The translations under genes were made by a program, and so were the position numbers. Shown in pieces: positions 1-8,087 of a stretch of 20,182 nucleotides of DNA (its first letter is position 1; every line of letters starts with the position of its first letter). This stretch comes from a virus. The stretch is taken from positions 1 to 20,182 of the IMG/VR virus record IMGVR_UViG_3300042564_003227; one strand, given 5' to 3'. The notes beneath the pieces were generated by a model, which was not told the DNA's origin, ran no database searches, and saw only the letters and a program-made list of their open reading frames with translations.

Positions 1-477
1 ATTAAAGGTGATCAAATGATTAAAGCTGGTTATAATTTCTTAAATCTTATGGAAGAACGTGGAGCGGTATTAATCGATACTGAAATTGTTTTGGGTGACC
101 CCGAATTGGGTTATGTTGGTCAGGGGGATACTTGTTGGATAATCATGAATAAAAATAAAACAGGATACGGATTCATTATTACGGATTATAAATCCAATAA
201 GAAGAAAAATATGGAAACAAATTTCTTTACAAAACCAATGAAAGAACCGTTTAAATATTTACCAAATAATGCTTTGGGTCACTATAATACTCAATTACCA
301 CTTTACGGTAAATTACTTTTAAAAATGTTGAAAGATACTAAATTTCAAGATATACCTCTTTTGGGTTGTATTATTGTTCACTTAACGGAAGAACAAGAAT
401 TTATTGAATATCGTGTAGAAAAAAAGGTTATCGACACCATAATGAATATGGACATTAAACAATGTTTGACAAAATAA
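1..477 (+). CDS. PD-(D/E)XK nuclease, RecB/Cas4-like (5'-truncated)
   Basis: The reading frame is open from base 1, so the true start probably lies upstream; the first ATG in the window is at 16. Numbered from that ATG, the protein shows the core of a PD-(D/E)XK nuclease: GQGD with D38, then ITDYKS with D57 and K59 as the (D/E)xK pair, then QLPLYG with Q93 and Y97 as the QxxxY motif typical of RecB, AddB and Cas4-type exonucleases. This family cuts DNA ends with metal ions. The neighbouring gp47/gp46-like genes suggest a role in phage recombination or DNA degradation. The C-terminal half shows no extra domain. The fold call is fairly firm; the exact role is inference. Confidence 0.75.
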   Translation: MKGDQMIKAGYNFLNLMEERGAVLIDTEIVLGDPELGYVGQGDTCWIIMNKNKTGYGFIITDYKSNKKKNMETNFFTKPMKEPFKYLPNNALGHYNTQLPLYGKLLLKMLKDTKFQDIPLLGCIIVHLTEEQEFIEYRVEKKVIDTIMNMDIKQCLTK

Positions 478-496
478 AAAAAATAAATTATATTTT
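465..496 (+). promoter_or_regulatory. Possible Bacteroidota-type promoter (TTTG-N20-TATATTTT)
   Basis: TTTG at 465-468 and TATATTTT at 489-496 are separated by 20 bp. The known Bacteroidota housekeeping consensus is TTTG, 19-21 bp, TAnnTTTG, so only the last base differs. Transcription would start near 501-503, on top of the ATG at 500, so it would more naturally serve the gene at 586 and those after it. In such AT-rich DNA a chance match is possible. Confidence 0.4.
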
Positions 497-499
497 AAT

Positions 500-589
500 A
501 TGAAACCGGAAATAACATTAGCTTGGTATTATACCACCAGTTGGGACAAATCAGTAGGAAAAATAAACGTAAATTATATTATAAAATGA
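500..589 (+). CDS. Possible 29-residue peptide
   Basis: This short frame starts at ATG 500 and ends with TGA at 587-589, which overlaps the ATG of the next gene as ATGA, the coupling used elsewhere in the window (1050, 15126). The peptide begins MKPEITLAWYYTTSW, has two Trp and three Tyr residues, and no recognisable motif. The candidate promoter at 465-496 would start transcription at or just after this ATG, which argues against translation from that transcript. Transcription from further upstream would remove the objection. I do not recognise the peptide; treat it as tentative. Confidence 0.35.
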   Translation: MKPEITLAWYYTTSWDKSVGKINVNYIIK

Positions 590-834
590 AACTTTATATG
601 ACCAAAACGTACTCCGTTTATGAATCATACGGACCGATTGAAATTAACTTGGAAGATTATCCAGAACTTGAAGGAAAAACAGAACAAGAAATCGTTCAAC
701 ACTTTAATGAAATTATGTATGATGACAACATTAAGGGTGGTAGTGAAGATACCTTAGCTGACGAATTTCAGTATAATACTGATATGATAAAACAAAAACA
801 CTCTAACGAAGAAGAAGAAATTGTAAATTATTAA
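586..834 (+). CDS. Conserved-looking acidic phage protein, unknown function
   Basis: This 82-residue protein begins MKLYMTKTYSV. ATG 586 is preferred over the in-frame TTG at 523 because it gives the ATGA overlap with the short frame upstream and the 523 extension is basic and low in complexity; ATG 598 is a second option. The middle, LEDYPELEGKTEQEIVQHF, looks like a folded helix, and the C-terminus is very acidic (EEEEIV). No catalytic motif, signal peptide or membrane segment is visible. It sits in a tight forward run leading to the gp47/gp46 genes, three bases before the zinc-ribbon gene. Function unknown. Confidence 0.65.
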   Translation: MKLYMTKTYSVYESYGPIEINLEDYPELEGKTEQEIVQHFNEIMYDDNIKGGSEDTLADEFQYNTDMIKQKHSNEEEEIVNY

Positions 835-837
835 AAA

Positions 838-1053
838 ATGGATGAATTAATTAAACCAAAAATTAACCTAAAAGAACAACCAACCATTGAATGTGAAAAA
901 TGTAATTGTTTGTACTTTAAGGAAGTTACAATGTTAAAAAAAGTATCAAAAATATTAACAGGTAGTCCCGAAGATACGGTAATTCCCTTCCCAACATATA
1001 TGTGTAATGACTGTGGAAACGTAAATGAAGATTTTAAACTTTTTGACAAATGA
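838..1053 (+). CDS. Small zinc-ribbon protein
   Basis: The 71-residue protein has two CxxC knuckles: C19-E-K-C22 (followed by C24) and C56-N-D-C59, the latter in the form CNDCGNVNEDF. About 33 residues separate them, fitting a single zinc ribbon that binds one zinc ion. Such ribbons are common in small nucleic-acid or RNA-polymerase binding proteins, but nothing here fixes the partner. The gene starts three bases after the previous stop and its own stop overlaps the next ATG as ATGA (1050-1053), so it looks translationally coupled in the block before gp47. The zinc-ribbon call is firm, the role is unknown. Confidence 0.75.
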   Translation: MDELIKPKINLKEQPTIECEKCNCLYFKEVTMLKKVSKILTGSPEDTVIPFPTYMCNDCGNVNEDFKLFDK

Positions 1054-1196
1054 TTGAAATAGGTAAAATGACACTATCCGAAGCATATCCACATCTAAAG
1101 GTAATTGCACACGCTTACGGGTTAAAATTAAATAGAGCGAACGAATTTAAGTTCGCAAGAATGATATTAGTTAACCTATATAATAGAGAACATTAA
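1050..1196 (+). CDS. 48-residue protein, unknown function
   Basis: The frame starts at ATG 1050 inside the ATGA overlap with the zinc-ribbon gene and ends with TAA at 1194-1196, which shares one base with the ATG of the gp47-like gene (TAATG). Overlap at both ends and complete filling of an otherwise empty gap make this a convincing gene despite its size. The protein begins MIEIGKMTLSEAYPHLKVIA and continues with a basic helical segment (NRANEFKFARMILVN). It could be a small helix-turn-helix-like or adaptor protein, but no motif proves this. Confidence 0.65.
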   Translation: MIEIGKMTLSEAYPHLKVIAHAYGLKLNRANEFKFARMILVNLYNREH

Positions 1197-1975
1197 TGAT
1201 AAAAACTTTAGTACATTTTTCTGACCTACACATCAGATTATTTAAAGATCACGATTTATATCGGTCAATATTGACGGATATGTTAGAACAATTTAAAGAA
1301 GTTAAACCTTGTCGAATCGTGTTTACTGGCGACCTAGTACACAGCAAAAATCAGTTAACTCCGGAACTTATTGAAATTGTTAGCTGGGTATTAACCGAAT
1401 GTTCCAAAATCACAAAAACGATATTAATTCCGGGGAATCATGACTTCCTTGTGAATAATTTAGATAGGTTAGACGCTTTATCTCCGATTATCGATTCATT
1501 AAATAACAATAATATTGTTTATTACAAAGATAGGGGTGTCTATGAAGATGAAAACATCAGCTGGTGTGTATATTCGCAATACCAAGGAAATATCCCACCA
1601 GACTTAAATGTTGCAACAGGAATTAAAGTTGGTTTATTTCACGGACCAATACAAGGTATGACGACAGACTTGGGTTATGATTTTGGTGACCACGCCTATG
1701 ACATTGAAAAATTTAATGAGTTGGATGTGGTTTTATGTGGTGACATCCATAAGAGACAAGAATTTAAATTCAAAACAGGTAAAGGGTATATGATTGGTAG
1801 TACCATATCGCAAAACTATGGTGAGTCGGTAACTAAACACGGTTATGGTATTTATGATGTTGAAACCAAAGAATATAACTATGTTGATTTACACAATCCT
1901 AAACCATTTTTAAAATTCTCAATTAAATCTTTTGAAGATATAGTAAATGGAACTGAATTACTCAAAAATCTTTAA
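1196..1975 (+). CDS. 47: Mre11/SbcD-like exonuclease subunit (T4 gp47-like)
   Basis: A 259-residue calcineurin-like metallophosphoesterase with all the expected motifs: FSDLHI (D10, H12), FTGDLVH (D46, H49), IPGNHD (N81, H82), LFHGPI and CGDIHKR, which together hold two metal ions. Mre11/SbcD proteins pair with a Rad50/SbcC ATPase to open and resect DNA ends; in T4 the gp47/gp46 complex drives recombination-dependent replication and host DNA breakdown. The partner is at 3280-5613. Unusually for this pair, four genes' worth of sequence separates the two. The length is slightly below T4 gp47, with a short capping domain. The start overlaps the upstream stop by one base. Confidence 0.92.
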   Translation: MIKTLVHFSDLHIRLFKDHDLYRSILTDMLEQFKEVKPCRIVFTGDLVHSKNQLTPELIEIVSWVLTECSKITKTILIPGNHDFLVNNLDRLDALSPIIDSLNNNNIVYYKDRGVYEDENISWCVYSQYQGNIPPDLNVATGIKVGLFHGPIQGMTTDLGYDFGDHAYDIEKFNELDVVLCGDIHKRQEFKFKTGKGYMIGSTISQNYGESVTKHGYGIYDVETKEYNYVDLHNPKPFLKFSIKSFEDIVNGTELLKNL

Positions 1976-2651
1976 TAAAGAAACAATTAAATCAATCAAT
2001 GAATATTGTAAACTTAACAATATTGAAGATATTGATGGATTCATAAAAAAATGTTTTGAAGCCGGTTTTAATGTTGAAAAATACGGATTGTTAGGAAAAA
2101 CACTTAATGAAGGTGAAAAACACTTAATAAATAGTGATGTTGAAGAAAAACAGATAATAAAGGAGGTAATTGTTGAAAAACGAGTGGAAGTACCGGTTGA
2201 AGTGGTAAAAGAAATTGTTGTTGAAAAAGAAGTGATTAAAGAAGTTCCTGTTGAGGTAATTAAAGAAATTGAAAAAGTTATTACAATAACTAATAATAAG
2301 GAATTAGAAGAAAAAATTTTCCATTTAAACGAGCAAATTGAGTCAGAAAGCAAAATTTTTTCCACTAAGACCCAAGAAATGGAAAATAATTTCCAAAAAG
2401 AAATGTCTAAAAAGGAAAAAGAACTAGATGAACTTAGACAAACTTTAGATATTTCTAGACAAACTTTAGTTGATGATAGTAAAGTAAAAATGTTACAACA
2501 AACAATACAAAATTTAAATTCTGAAATAAGGGATTTGAAAAAGAAAAATGAAGAATTAAATAAAAAATTGTTAGAACAACCAAAACAAAATGTTGATATA
2601 CCGGCAAGATTTCACGGTGGTTCTAACCTAAATGATGATTTATATAAATAA
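1947..2651 (+). CDS. Coiled-coil protein with Val/Glu/Lys/Pro repeats
   Basis: This 234-residue protein overlaps the end of the gp47-like gene by 29 bases in another frame. Residues 1-60 form a helical head (MELNYSKIFNKETIKSINEY). Residues 66-115 are repeats built from KEV, EVPVEV and VKEI units. Residues 118-210 form a long heptad-patterned coiled coil rich in Glu, Lys, Leu and Gln, and the tail is ARFHGGSNLNDDLYK. It is probably an elongated oligomeric protein. Its place between the gp47 and gp46 subunits hints at a scaffold or accessory role there, which is inference. A similar EVPVEV/KEVEKI stretch occurs in the unrelated membrane protein at 11975-13243. No enzymatic motif is visible. Confidence 0.75.
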   Translation: MELNYSKIFNKETIKSINEYCKLNNIEDIDGFIKKCFEAGFNVEKYGLLGKTLNEGEKHLINSDVEEKQIIKEVIVEKRVEVPVEVVKEIVVEKEVIKEVPVEVIKEIEKVITITNNKELEEKIFHLNEQIESESKIFSTKTQEMENNFQKEMSKKEKELDELRQTLDISRQTLVDDSKVKMLQQTIQNLNSEIRDLKKKNEELNKKLLEQPKQNVDIPARFHGGSNLNDDLYK

Positions 2652-2653
2652 TT

Positions 2654-3004
2654 ATGGAAATTTTAGTGTGGTTTATTCTTAGTTACGGACTAATGAATAT
2701 TATGGTCTACGGATCAATCTTTCAGGGATTAAGAGATTTTTTTAGAAATTGGGGAGATAATAAACATCTACCTTTAAGTTTTTTAGGTGGATTTATTTCG
2801 GGTATATTATCGTGTCCGATGTGTTTTTCTACATGGGGAGGGTTTGTTTTATCCCTATTGATATATTCACCAACAAATGTTATGTTTAATACACCTGAAT
2901 GGGGTTCATGGTTTTTTGATGGTATTTTATCATCCGGAGCAGTTTGGGGTATTAATGCGATAATCGAATGGTTTGAGGAAAATCGACCGAGTAATAATAA
3001 ATAA
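2654..3004 (+). CDS. Small integral membrane protein, DUF1360-like
   Basis: The 116-residue protein has an N-terminal hydrophobic segment (residues 3-24), a central one around FLGGFISGILSCPMCFSTW, a third through the FVLSLLIY region, and a C-terminal one near residues 88-104. The CPMCFSTWGG motif (CxxCxxxW) resembles the conserved cysteine signature of the DUF1360 family of phage and bacterial membrane proteins, whose function is unknown. It starts three bases after the upstream stop, with ATTATG and no Shine-Dalgarno sequence. The family call is from memory of the motif and is moderately sure. Confidence 0.65.
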   Translation: MEILVWFILSYGLMNIMVYGSIFQGLRDFFRNWGDNKHLPLSFLGGFISGILSCPMCFSTWGGFVLSLLIYSPTNVMFNTPEWGSWFFDGILSSGAVWGINAIIEWFEENRPSNNK

Positions 3005-3017
3005 ATAATACATAAAA

Positions 3018-3269
3018 ATGGGAAAAGCAGCAAAAGAGCACAGAAAAAAAGTAGCAAAAAGAAACGCTAATTTGAAACAAACAGAAAAAAGAATGCAAAA
3101 ACTATGGCAAGAAGCATTTGAAGAACAAATGAATGTGATGAAGGAAAAATTTGCAGCAATGTCAGGAGACACTATGTCTGGTCTAACTGAATCAAACGAA
3201 AATGAACAAGAAACAACAAAAGAAGAATCCGAACCAGCTGAATCTATTTCAGACGACCAAACAGTTTAA
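3018..3269 (+). CDS. Small basic/acidic bipartite protein, unknown function
   Basis: This 83-residue protein has a strongly basic N-terminus (MGKAAKEHRKKVAKRN), a helical middle (QEAFEEQMNVMKEKFAAM) and an acidic disordered C-terminus ending SISDDQTV. The basic head suggests nucleic-acid contact or polymer binding, but there is no defined domain. The charge split is also seen in small phage scaffolding or accessory proteins. It precedes the gp46-like gene by ten bases when that gene is started at 3280. Function unknown. Confidence 0.65.
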   Translation: MGKAAKEHRKKVAKRNANLKQTEKRMQKLWQEAFEEQMNVMKEKFAAMSGDTMSGLTESNENEQETTKEESEPAESISDDQTV

Positions 3270-3279
3270 TTATAAAAGT

Positions 3280-5613
3280 ATGATAAAAGATTTAGATTTT
3301 TCAAAGTTTGAAAATCCATATATACAAGTGGTATGGGAAGATAATAATGAAAATTTCACACAAGATAAAATTAAAAGTGTTAAACATTACTTCCAAAAAA
3401 AGTATAACACAACTAATGTTAATGTTATAACTAAAGCTAAAGTACAAAAGGAAGAAGGTGAACAAACGGTAGATGTGTCTGTAAATATTATGGACACAAA
3501 TTATCAGATTGAACTTTTAAAACAATACTTAACAAGTAAAAATTACGATAAACATTTGGATGATATTCTCAATCATAATAGAATGGTTGAGAATAAAATG
3601 CAAGAAACCGAAGTTGAAACTGCGGTTTTTAAAAAGTGGTACATTAAAAATATTGAATTCTCAAACTTTTTATCATATGGTGAAAATCAAAAAGTTGATT
3701 TTGAAAAAACTGGTGGTTTAACTGTGATTGAATCAAATCCTCCGAATTTTGGAGGTAAAACAGTACTATCGGTGGATTTATTATTGTTTTTATTCTTTAA
3801 TGAAACGACTAAAACATCCAAAGCTGAAGAAATATTTAATAGGTTTACAGATAATGATAAAGTGACCGTAAAAGGTGAAATAGTTATCGATGGTGAAGAA
3901 TATATTATTGTTAGAAACATTGAACGGAAGTTATCCAAAAAGGGTGAATGGAATGTTAAAACGGAATTGGATTTCTTTAAAAAATTAGCGGACGGAACTT
4001 TACAGAACTTCACTGGGGAACAAAGAAGGGAAACCGAAAAATTCATTAAAGAATCGATTGGTACAAAAGAAGATTTCTTGATGACGATTTTAACAACCGC
4101 CACAAATCTTGAAGAATTAATTGATGCAAAACCAACCGCAAGAGGTCAGGTTTTATCTCGATTTATGGGACTTGATTTTTTAAGAAGGAAGGAAGAAGTG
4201 GCAAAATCAATTTATTCTGATTTTTCTAAATCGATGTTATCAAACATTTACAACACAGAACAATTAAAAACTGATAACGAGAATAATGAAACAAGAATTG
4301 GTGATTTAAAAACAAACATAATTACATTTAAAGATGAATTAACTGAAATTGAATCGAATATTCAAAAAGGTAAGGACTATCGTGATGATATGATGTCTAA
4401 AAAACATACAGATATTGATGTTGAGTTAAGTCGTTTAAATCCGAGTCAAGTTAAACAAGAAATTGAAGGTCATGAGTATCAGATTGAACAAACAAAGTTA
4501 AAGTTATCTGAATTAAATGTTGTTGAACCTAAAGAATTTTATAAGGAAGATGAACATGACAAGATTAAGGAACAATATAATAATGTTTTTAGAGAAAAAG
4601 TTCAGTTAGATACAAAAATATCTGAAGTTGAAAAATTAAAATCTGAAGTTAAAGGAGGGATTAAATGTGAACATTGTGGGATTGAATTGATGAATGCCGC
4701 AATAACACAACAAAAAATCGCTGAACTTGATGGATTAATCACACAAAAAACCGAAAAAGAAGGGTTAATGCTGGAATTATCCACCAAAGAAAAAGGTTTC
4801 GTTGAAATTAAGAAACAATTTGATGAGTATGAAAAAAACAAACTCATTAAAGAAAAATATGACGCAACGATTGAAAATTTTCAATTAAAAATAAACGGAC
4901 TTCAAGTTAAATTAACTGAATATGATAAGATGTTGGATAAAATCAAAACAAATGAACATATTGATTCAATGTTAATAAAGGCTAATATGCGATTGGAGCA
5001 ACTTGATAGAGAAAAAACACAAAAACAAAATCAAATAAATGGTGATGAATATTCAATAAAAACTTTACAAGAAAAAATCAAAACAAATTTAAATAACATC
5101 ATCAAAATTGCTGAAGAACAAGAAAAAGAAAAAATATATAAAATTTATTTGGAAGCGTATGGTAAAAATGGTATTTCTAAAATCATTATGAGAACGATGA
5201 TTCCATTAATCAATTCGGAACTACAAAGATTGATGGAAGAAAGCGCCTATTTCAAACTACAAATCCAAATTAATGATAAGAATGAAGTTGAATTTATTAT
5301 GATTGATAATGGTACTGGTATTGAAAAACTAATGTCATCAGGAAGTGGTTATGAACGTACAATCGCATCATTAGCGTTAAGATCGGTATTAAGTAAAATA
5401 TGTTCTTTACCTAAACCAAATTTGATTGTGTTTGACGAAGTTTTTGGGAAAATATCAAATGAAAATTTGGAAATGGTTCATAATTTCTTTATTGCCATAA
5501 AAGATTTCTTCCCAACCATTTTATTAATTAGTCATAATCCGATAGTTAATAACTGGGCAGACAATACCATTAAAATTTCAAAAGAAGATAATATTTCAAA
5601 AGTTTTTCAGTAA
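3280..5613 (+). CDS. 46: Rad50/SbcC-like ATPase subunit (T4 gp46-like)
   Basis: A 777-residue SMC/Rad50-type ATPase. From ATG 3280, the Walker A loop is NPPNFGGKT (K160), the zinc hook is C463-EHC466 at the apex of two long coiled-coil arms, the ABC signature is SGSGYER (about 687-693), Walker B is LIVFDEVF (D719, E720), and the H-loop is LLISHNP. It should form the DNA-end resection complex with the gp47-like nuclease. About 115 residues precede the normal SbcC start (WYIKNIEFSNFLSYGE), an extra N-terminal domain not found in T4 gp46. An in-frame ATG at 3202 would add 26 low-complexity residues and overlap the upstream gene by 68 bases; 3280 is preferred. Confidence 0.92.
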   Translation: MIKDLDFSKFENPYIQVVWEDNNENFTQDKIKSVKHYFQKKYNTTNVNVITKAKVQKEEGEQTVDVSVNIMDTNYQIELLKQYLTSKNYDKHLDDILNHNRMVENKMQETEVETAVFKKWYIKNIEFSNFLSYGENQKVDFEKTGGLTVIESNPPNFGGKTVLSVDLLLFLFFNETTKTSKAEEIFNRFTDNDKVTVKGEIVIDGEEYIIVRNIERKLSKKGEWNVKTELDFFKKLADGTLQNFTGEQRRETEKFIKESIGTKEDFLMTILTTATNLEELIDAKPTARGQVLSRFMGLDFLRRKEEVAKSIYSDFSKSMLSNIYNTEQLKTDNENNETRIGDLKTNIITFKDELTEIESNIQKGKDYRDDMMSKKHTDIDVELSRLNPSQVKQEIEGHEYQIEQTKLKLSELNVVEPKEFYKEDEHDKIKEQYNNVFREKVQLDTKISEVEKLKSEVKGGIKCEHCGIELMNAAITQQKIAELDGLITQKTEKEGLMLELSTKEKGFVEIKKQFDEYEKNKLIKEKYDATIENFQLKINGLQVKLTEYDKMLDKIKTNEHIDSMLIKANMRLEQLDREKTQKQNQINGDEYSIKTLQEKIKTNLNNIIKIAEEQEKEKIYKIYLEAYGKNGISKIIMRTMIPLINSELQRLMEESAYFKLQIQINDKNEVEFIMIDNGTGIEKLMSSGSGYERTIASLALRSVLSKICSLPKPNLIVFDEVFGKISNENLEMVHNFFIAIKDFFPTILLISHNPIVNNWADNTIKISKEDNISKVFQ

Positions 5614-5654
5614 AAATGTATTATTAATAAAAAAAATTCATATATTTACATATT

Positions 5655-8087
5655 ATGATAATAGATAAAACCATAACACAATTAACAATGTCCATCAATG
5701 AGAAGGATGTTGAAAATAGTTACAGACAATATTTAACAAAGAAAATATCCGATATGATATTCACATCACCATTTGGTTGTGATGGTTTGGGGGTATCTGA
5801 AAATAATAATATACGAGTTTTATGTGAATTTAAAGATGAATTGGATTTACAAAGTAAAGTTGGGCAAGTTAGGGTTTTATCTCAAGTAGTTTATTACATC
5901 AAAAAATTTGAATTAAGTGGGACAATGTTACCGACAACAGTTTTTGTTGGAGACAAAAATGAATGTTTTGTAATACATACCAATGACTTATTTAAATATT
6001 TGTCAATGGATTTAGATTGGAATGTCGCACCATCAAACGCGCACAAAAATCTAATTTTAGTTAATGAAATGTTAATAGATGAAAATATTAACCCACACGT
6101 TTTTACAATTAATGGTATTGACGAATGTTTAACCAAATTAAAAGATTTAACTGATGGTGTCACTCGATTAATTCCAATAACACCACATAACTTAACAGAA
6201 GTTTTTGGTTACTTTGAAAAAAATGTATTAGGTAAACACACATTAAATACAAATCAATTAGCTAATCTATTTACACAGATTTTGATTAATCCTAACGACA
6301 ATTATCTACATCCGGTTAAAAAAAGAAAAACAATTGTTACAAAATCATTTAATGAAGTCTCTGTAAAATCAAGAGAATCTTTTACATCGTTTTTTAGTCA
6401 CTTTTCTAAAGATTACACACCAAGACAAAAAGAAGATCTTACCGCTGTCGTTGACAGGTTGATTCAAGATGTCACAAGACGTAAACAAGGTGAATTTTTT
6501 ACACCAACGATATGGGTTGATAAGGCCCACGAATATATCACATCGGTTTATGGTGAAGATTGGAAAGAAAAATACGTTGTTTGGGATCCTGCTTGGGGTA
6601 CCGGTAACTTAACTCGTGATTATAAATTCAAAGAGTTATATGTATCAACACTTAATTATTCTGATATTCAAACCGCAGAACAGATGGGGTATAACCCTGA
6701 AGCGGTTAAATTTCAGTTTGATTTTTTAAATGATGATTATGACTTTTTACCAAAAGGGTTAAGAGATGCGATTGAGAGTGGTAAAGAAATGATAGTATTG
6801 ATGAATCCACCATATGTAACCGCAAATGTTATGGGAAAAACTTCTGAACATAAAGAAGGTGTTGCGAAAACAAATATGAACCAATTAATGGTTAGTGAAG
6901 GGTGGGGTAAATCTGCTCAAAACCTTTATTCACAATTCTTTTATAGACTCACTAAATTACAAGAAAAAAATAAAAAAATTAAAATTGGTGTTTTTTGTAA
7001 ACCACTTTATTTGACCGGCGACGCGTATAGTGATTTTAGATTAAAATTCTTCAATCATTTTGGTTTTGAAAAAGGATTTTTATTTGAAGCTTCGAATTTT
7101 TCAGATGTCGCTAAAGGATGGGGAATAAATTTTGCAATTTTTACCGAAAATACAAATCAAGAAAAAACTTTTTTCCCACATAATATGATTAAAATTGACG
7201 ATGATATGAATTTAATTTCTTATAACGTAAAAAAATTATATAATACAGATGGGTTAATACAGGCCAGTAAGTGGGTTAGAGAAGAAATAAAAGGATTAAA
7301 AACATTTGACGTACCACAAATCAGTTCCGCAACTATTATTAAAAATAAAGGTATCGGTACTATAACAAAAAACGCTTTAGGGTACTTTTATAATAACTCA
7401 AATAATGTTTCTAAAAATAACCAAAGTGTTGGGTTATTTTCATCCACAATGTCGGCCGGACATGGGCTATCGGTAATACAACAAAATTTTAATAAATGTT
7501 GTAATTTATTTACAAGTAGAAAATTAATTTCTAACGATTGGGTTAACGATAAAGATGAATATTTAACACCAGACGAAAATCACGAAAATTATCAACAATT
7601 CACATACGATAGTATTATACATTCATTATTTAATAATTCCAGTCAACAATCCAGTCTACGTCAAATAACATATAAAGATAAACTATGGGATATTAAAAAT
7701 GAATTCTTTTGGATGTCAAAAGAAGAAATGATGAATCTCGCAAACAATAATAACTATACCGAATTATATAGTGATGCGAGAACTGACAGTAATAGGTATG
7801 TTTATAAGTTATTGTTCGGTGAACAAAATATCTACGAACTATTATCATCTGACGCTAAATTAGTTTTGGATAAGGCAACCGAATTAGTTAGGTTATCAAT
7901 GAATATAAGGAGTCATTTTGCTGATGATCAAAACCATTTAAATTCTTGGGACGCGGGTTATGCACAACTTAAATTAGTATGGAAGGAATATTTTTCTGAA
8001 GAATTTAAAGAATTCAGACAATTATACAAGAATTTAGAAGATAGAATGAGACCTTTGGTCTATGAATTAGGATTTTTATTGAAATAA
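5655..8087 (+). CDS. Single-chain restriction-modification protein (type IIG-like): PD-(D/E)XK nuclease plus N6-adenine methyltransferase
   Basis: This 810-residue protein combines two activities. At the N-terminus, E20, D43 (FGCDG), and E58-F-K60 (LCEFKDE) match the catalytic layout of a PD-(D/E)XK nuclease. In the middle, GEFFTP precedes methyltransferase motif I, DPAWGTG (D311), and motif IV is NPPY (384-387), typical of gamma-class N6-adenine methyltransferases of type I and IIG systems. Residues from about 560 to 810 probably hold the DNA target recognition region. Type IIG enzymes methylate and cut with the same chain. In a phage this could protect its own DNA while attacking host or rival DNA; that is inference. 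ATG 5688 is an alternative start. A TATATTTA box lies at 5641-5648, but no clear TTTG is paired with it. Confidence 0.8.
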   Translation: MIIDKTITQLTMSINEKDVENSYRQYLTKKISDMIFTSPFGCDGLGVSENNNIRVLCEFKDELDLQSKVGQVRVLSQVVYYIKKFELSGTMLPTTVFVGDKNECFVIHTNDLFKYLSMDLDWNVAPSNAHKNLILVNEMLIDENINPHVFTINGIDECLTKLKDLTDGVTRLIPITPHNLTEVFGYFEKNVLGKHTLNTNQLANLFTQILINPNDNYLHPVKKRKTIVTKSFNEVSVKSRESFTSFFSHFSKDYTPRQKEDLTAVVDRLIQDVTRRKQGEFFTPTIWVDKAHEYITSVYGEDWKEKYVVWDPAWGTGNLTRDYKFKELYVSTLNYSDIQTAEQMGYNPEAVKFQFDFLNDDYDFLPKGLRDAIESGKEMIVLMNPPYVTANVMGKTSEHKEGVAKTNMNQLMVSEGWGKSAQNLYSQFFYRLTKLQEKNKKIKIGVFCKPLYLTGDAYSDFRLKFFNHFGFEKGFLFEASNFSDVAKGWGINFAIFTENTNQEKTFFPHNMIKIDDDMNLISYNVKKLYNTDGLIQASKWVREEIKGLKTFDVPQISSATIIKNKGIGTITKNALGYFYNNSNNVSKNNQSVGLFSSTMSAGHGLSVIQQNFNKCCNLFTSRKLISNDWVNDKDEYLTPDENHENYQQFTYDSIIHSLFNNSSQQSSLRQITYKDKLWDIKNEFFWMSKEEMMNLANNNNYTELYSDARTDSNRYVYKLLFGEQNIYELLSSDAKLVLDKATELVRLSMNIRSHFADDQNHLNSWDAGYAQLKLVWKEYFSEEFKEFRQLYKNLEDRMRPLVYELGFLLK

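Noticed and set aside
523-585. TTG start giving a longer version of the protein at 586-834
   Set aside because: TTG is a rare start here, the extension is basic and low in complexity, and ATG 586 has an ATGA overlap with the short frame upstream.
2160-2175. Good Shine-Dalgarno-like AAGGAGG followed by TTG
   Set aside because: It lies inside the repeat region of a well-supported gene and no separate protein follows in another frame; genes here do not use such motifs.
1958-2365. Long minus-strand frame of 135 residues rich in Ser, Thr and Ile
   Set aside because: It is the mirror of the Val/Glu/Lys repeat coding sequence on the + strand; its composition is that of an antisense shadow. The same applies to 12808-13047(-) and 17607-18002(-).
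3202-3279. N-terminal extension of the gp46-like gene from ATG 3202
   Set aside because: The 26 extra residues are Lys/Gln/Asn-rich and come from a second frame of the upstream gene's tail; ATG 3280 gives normal spacing.
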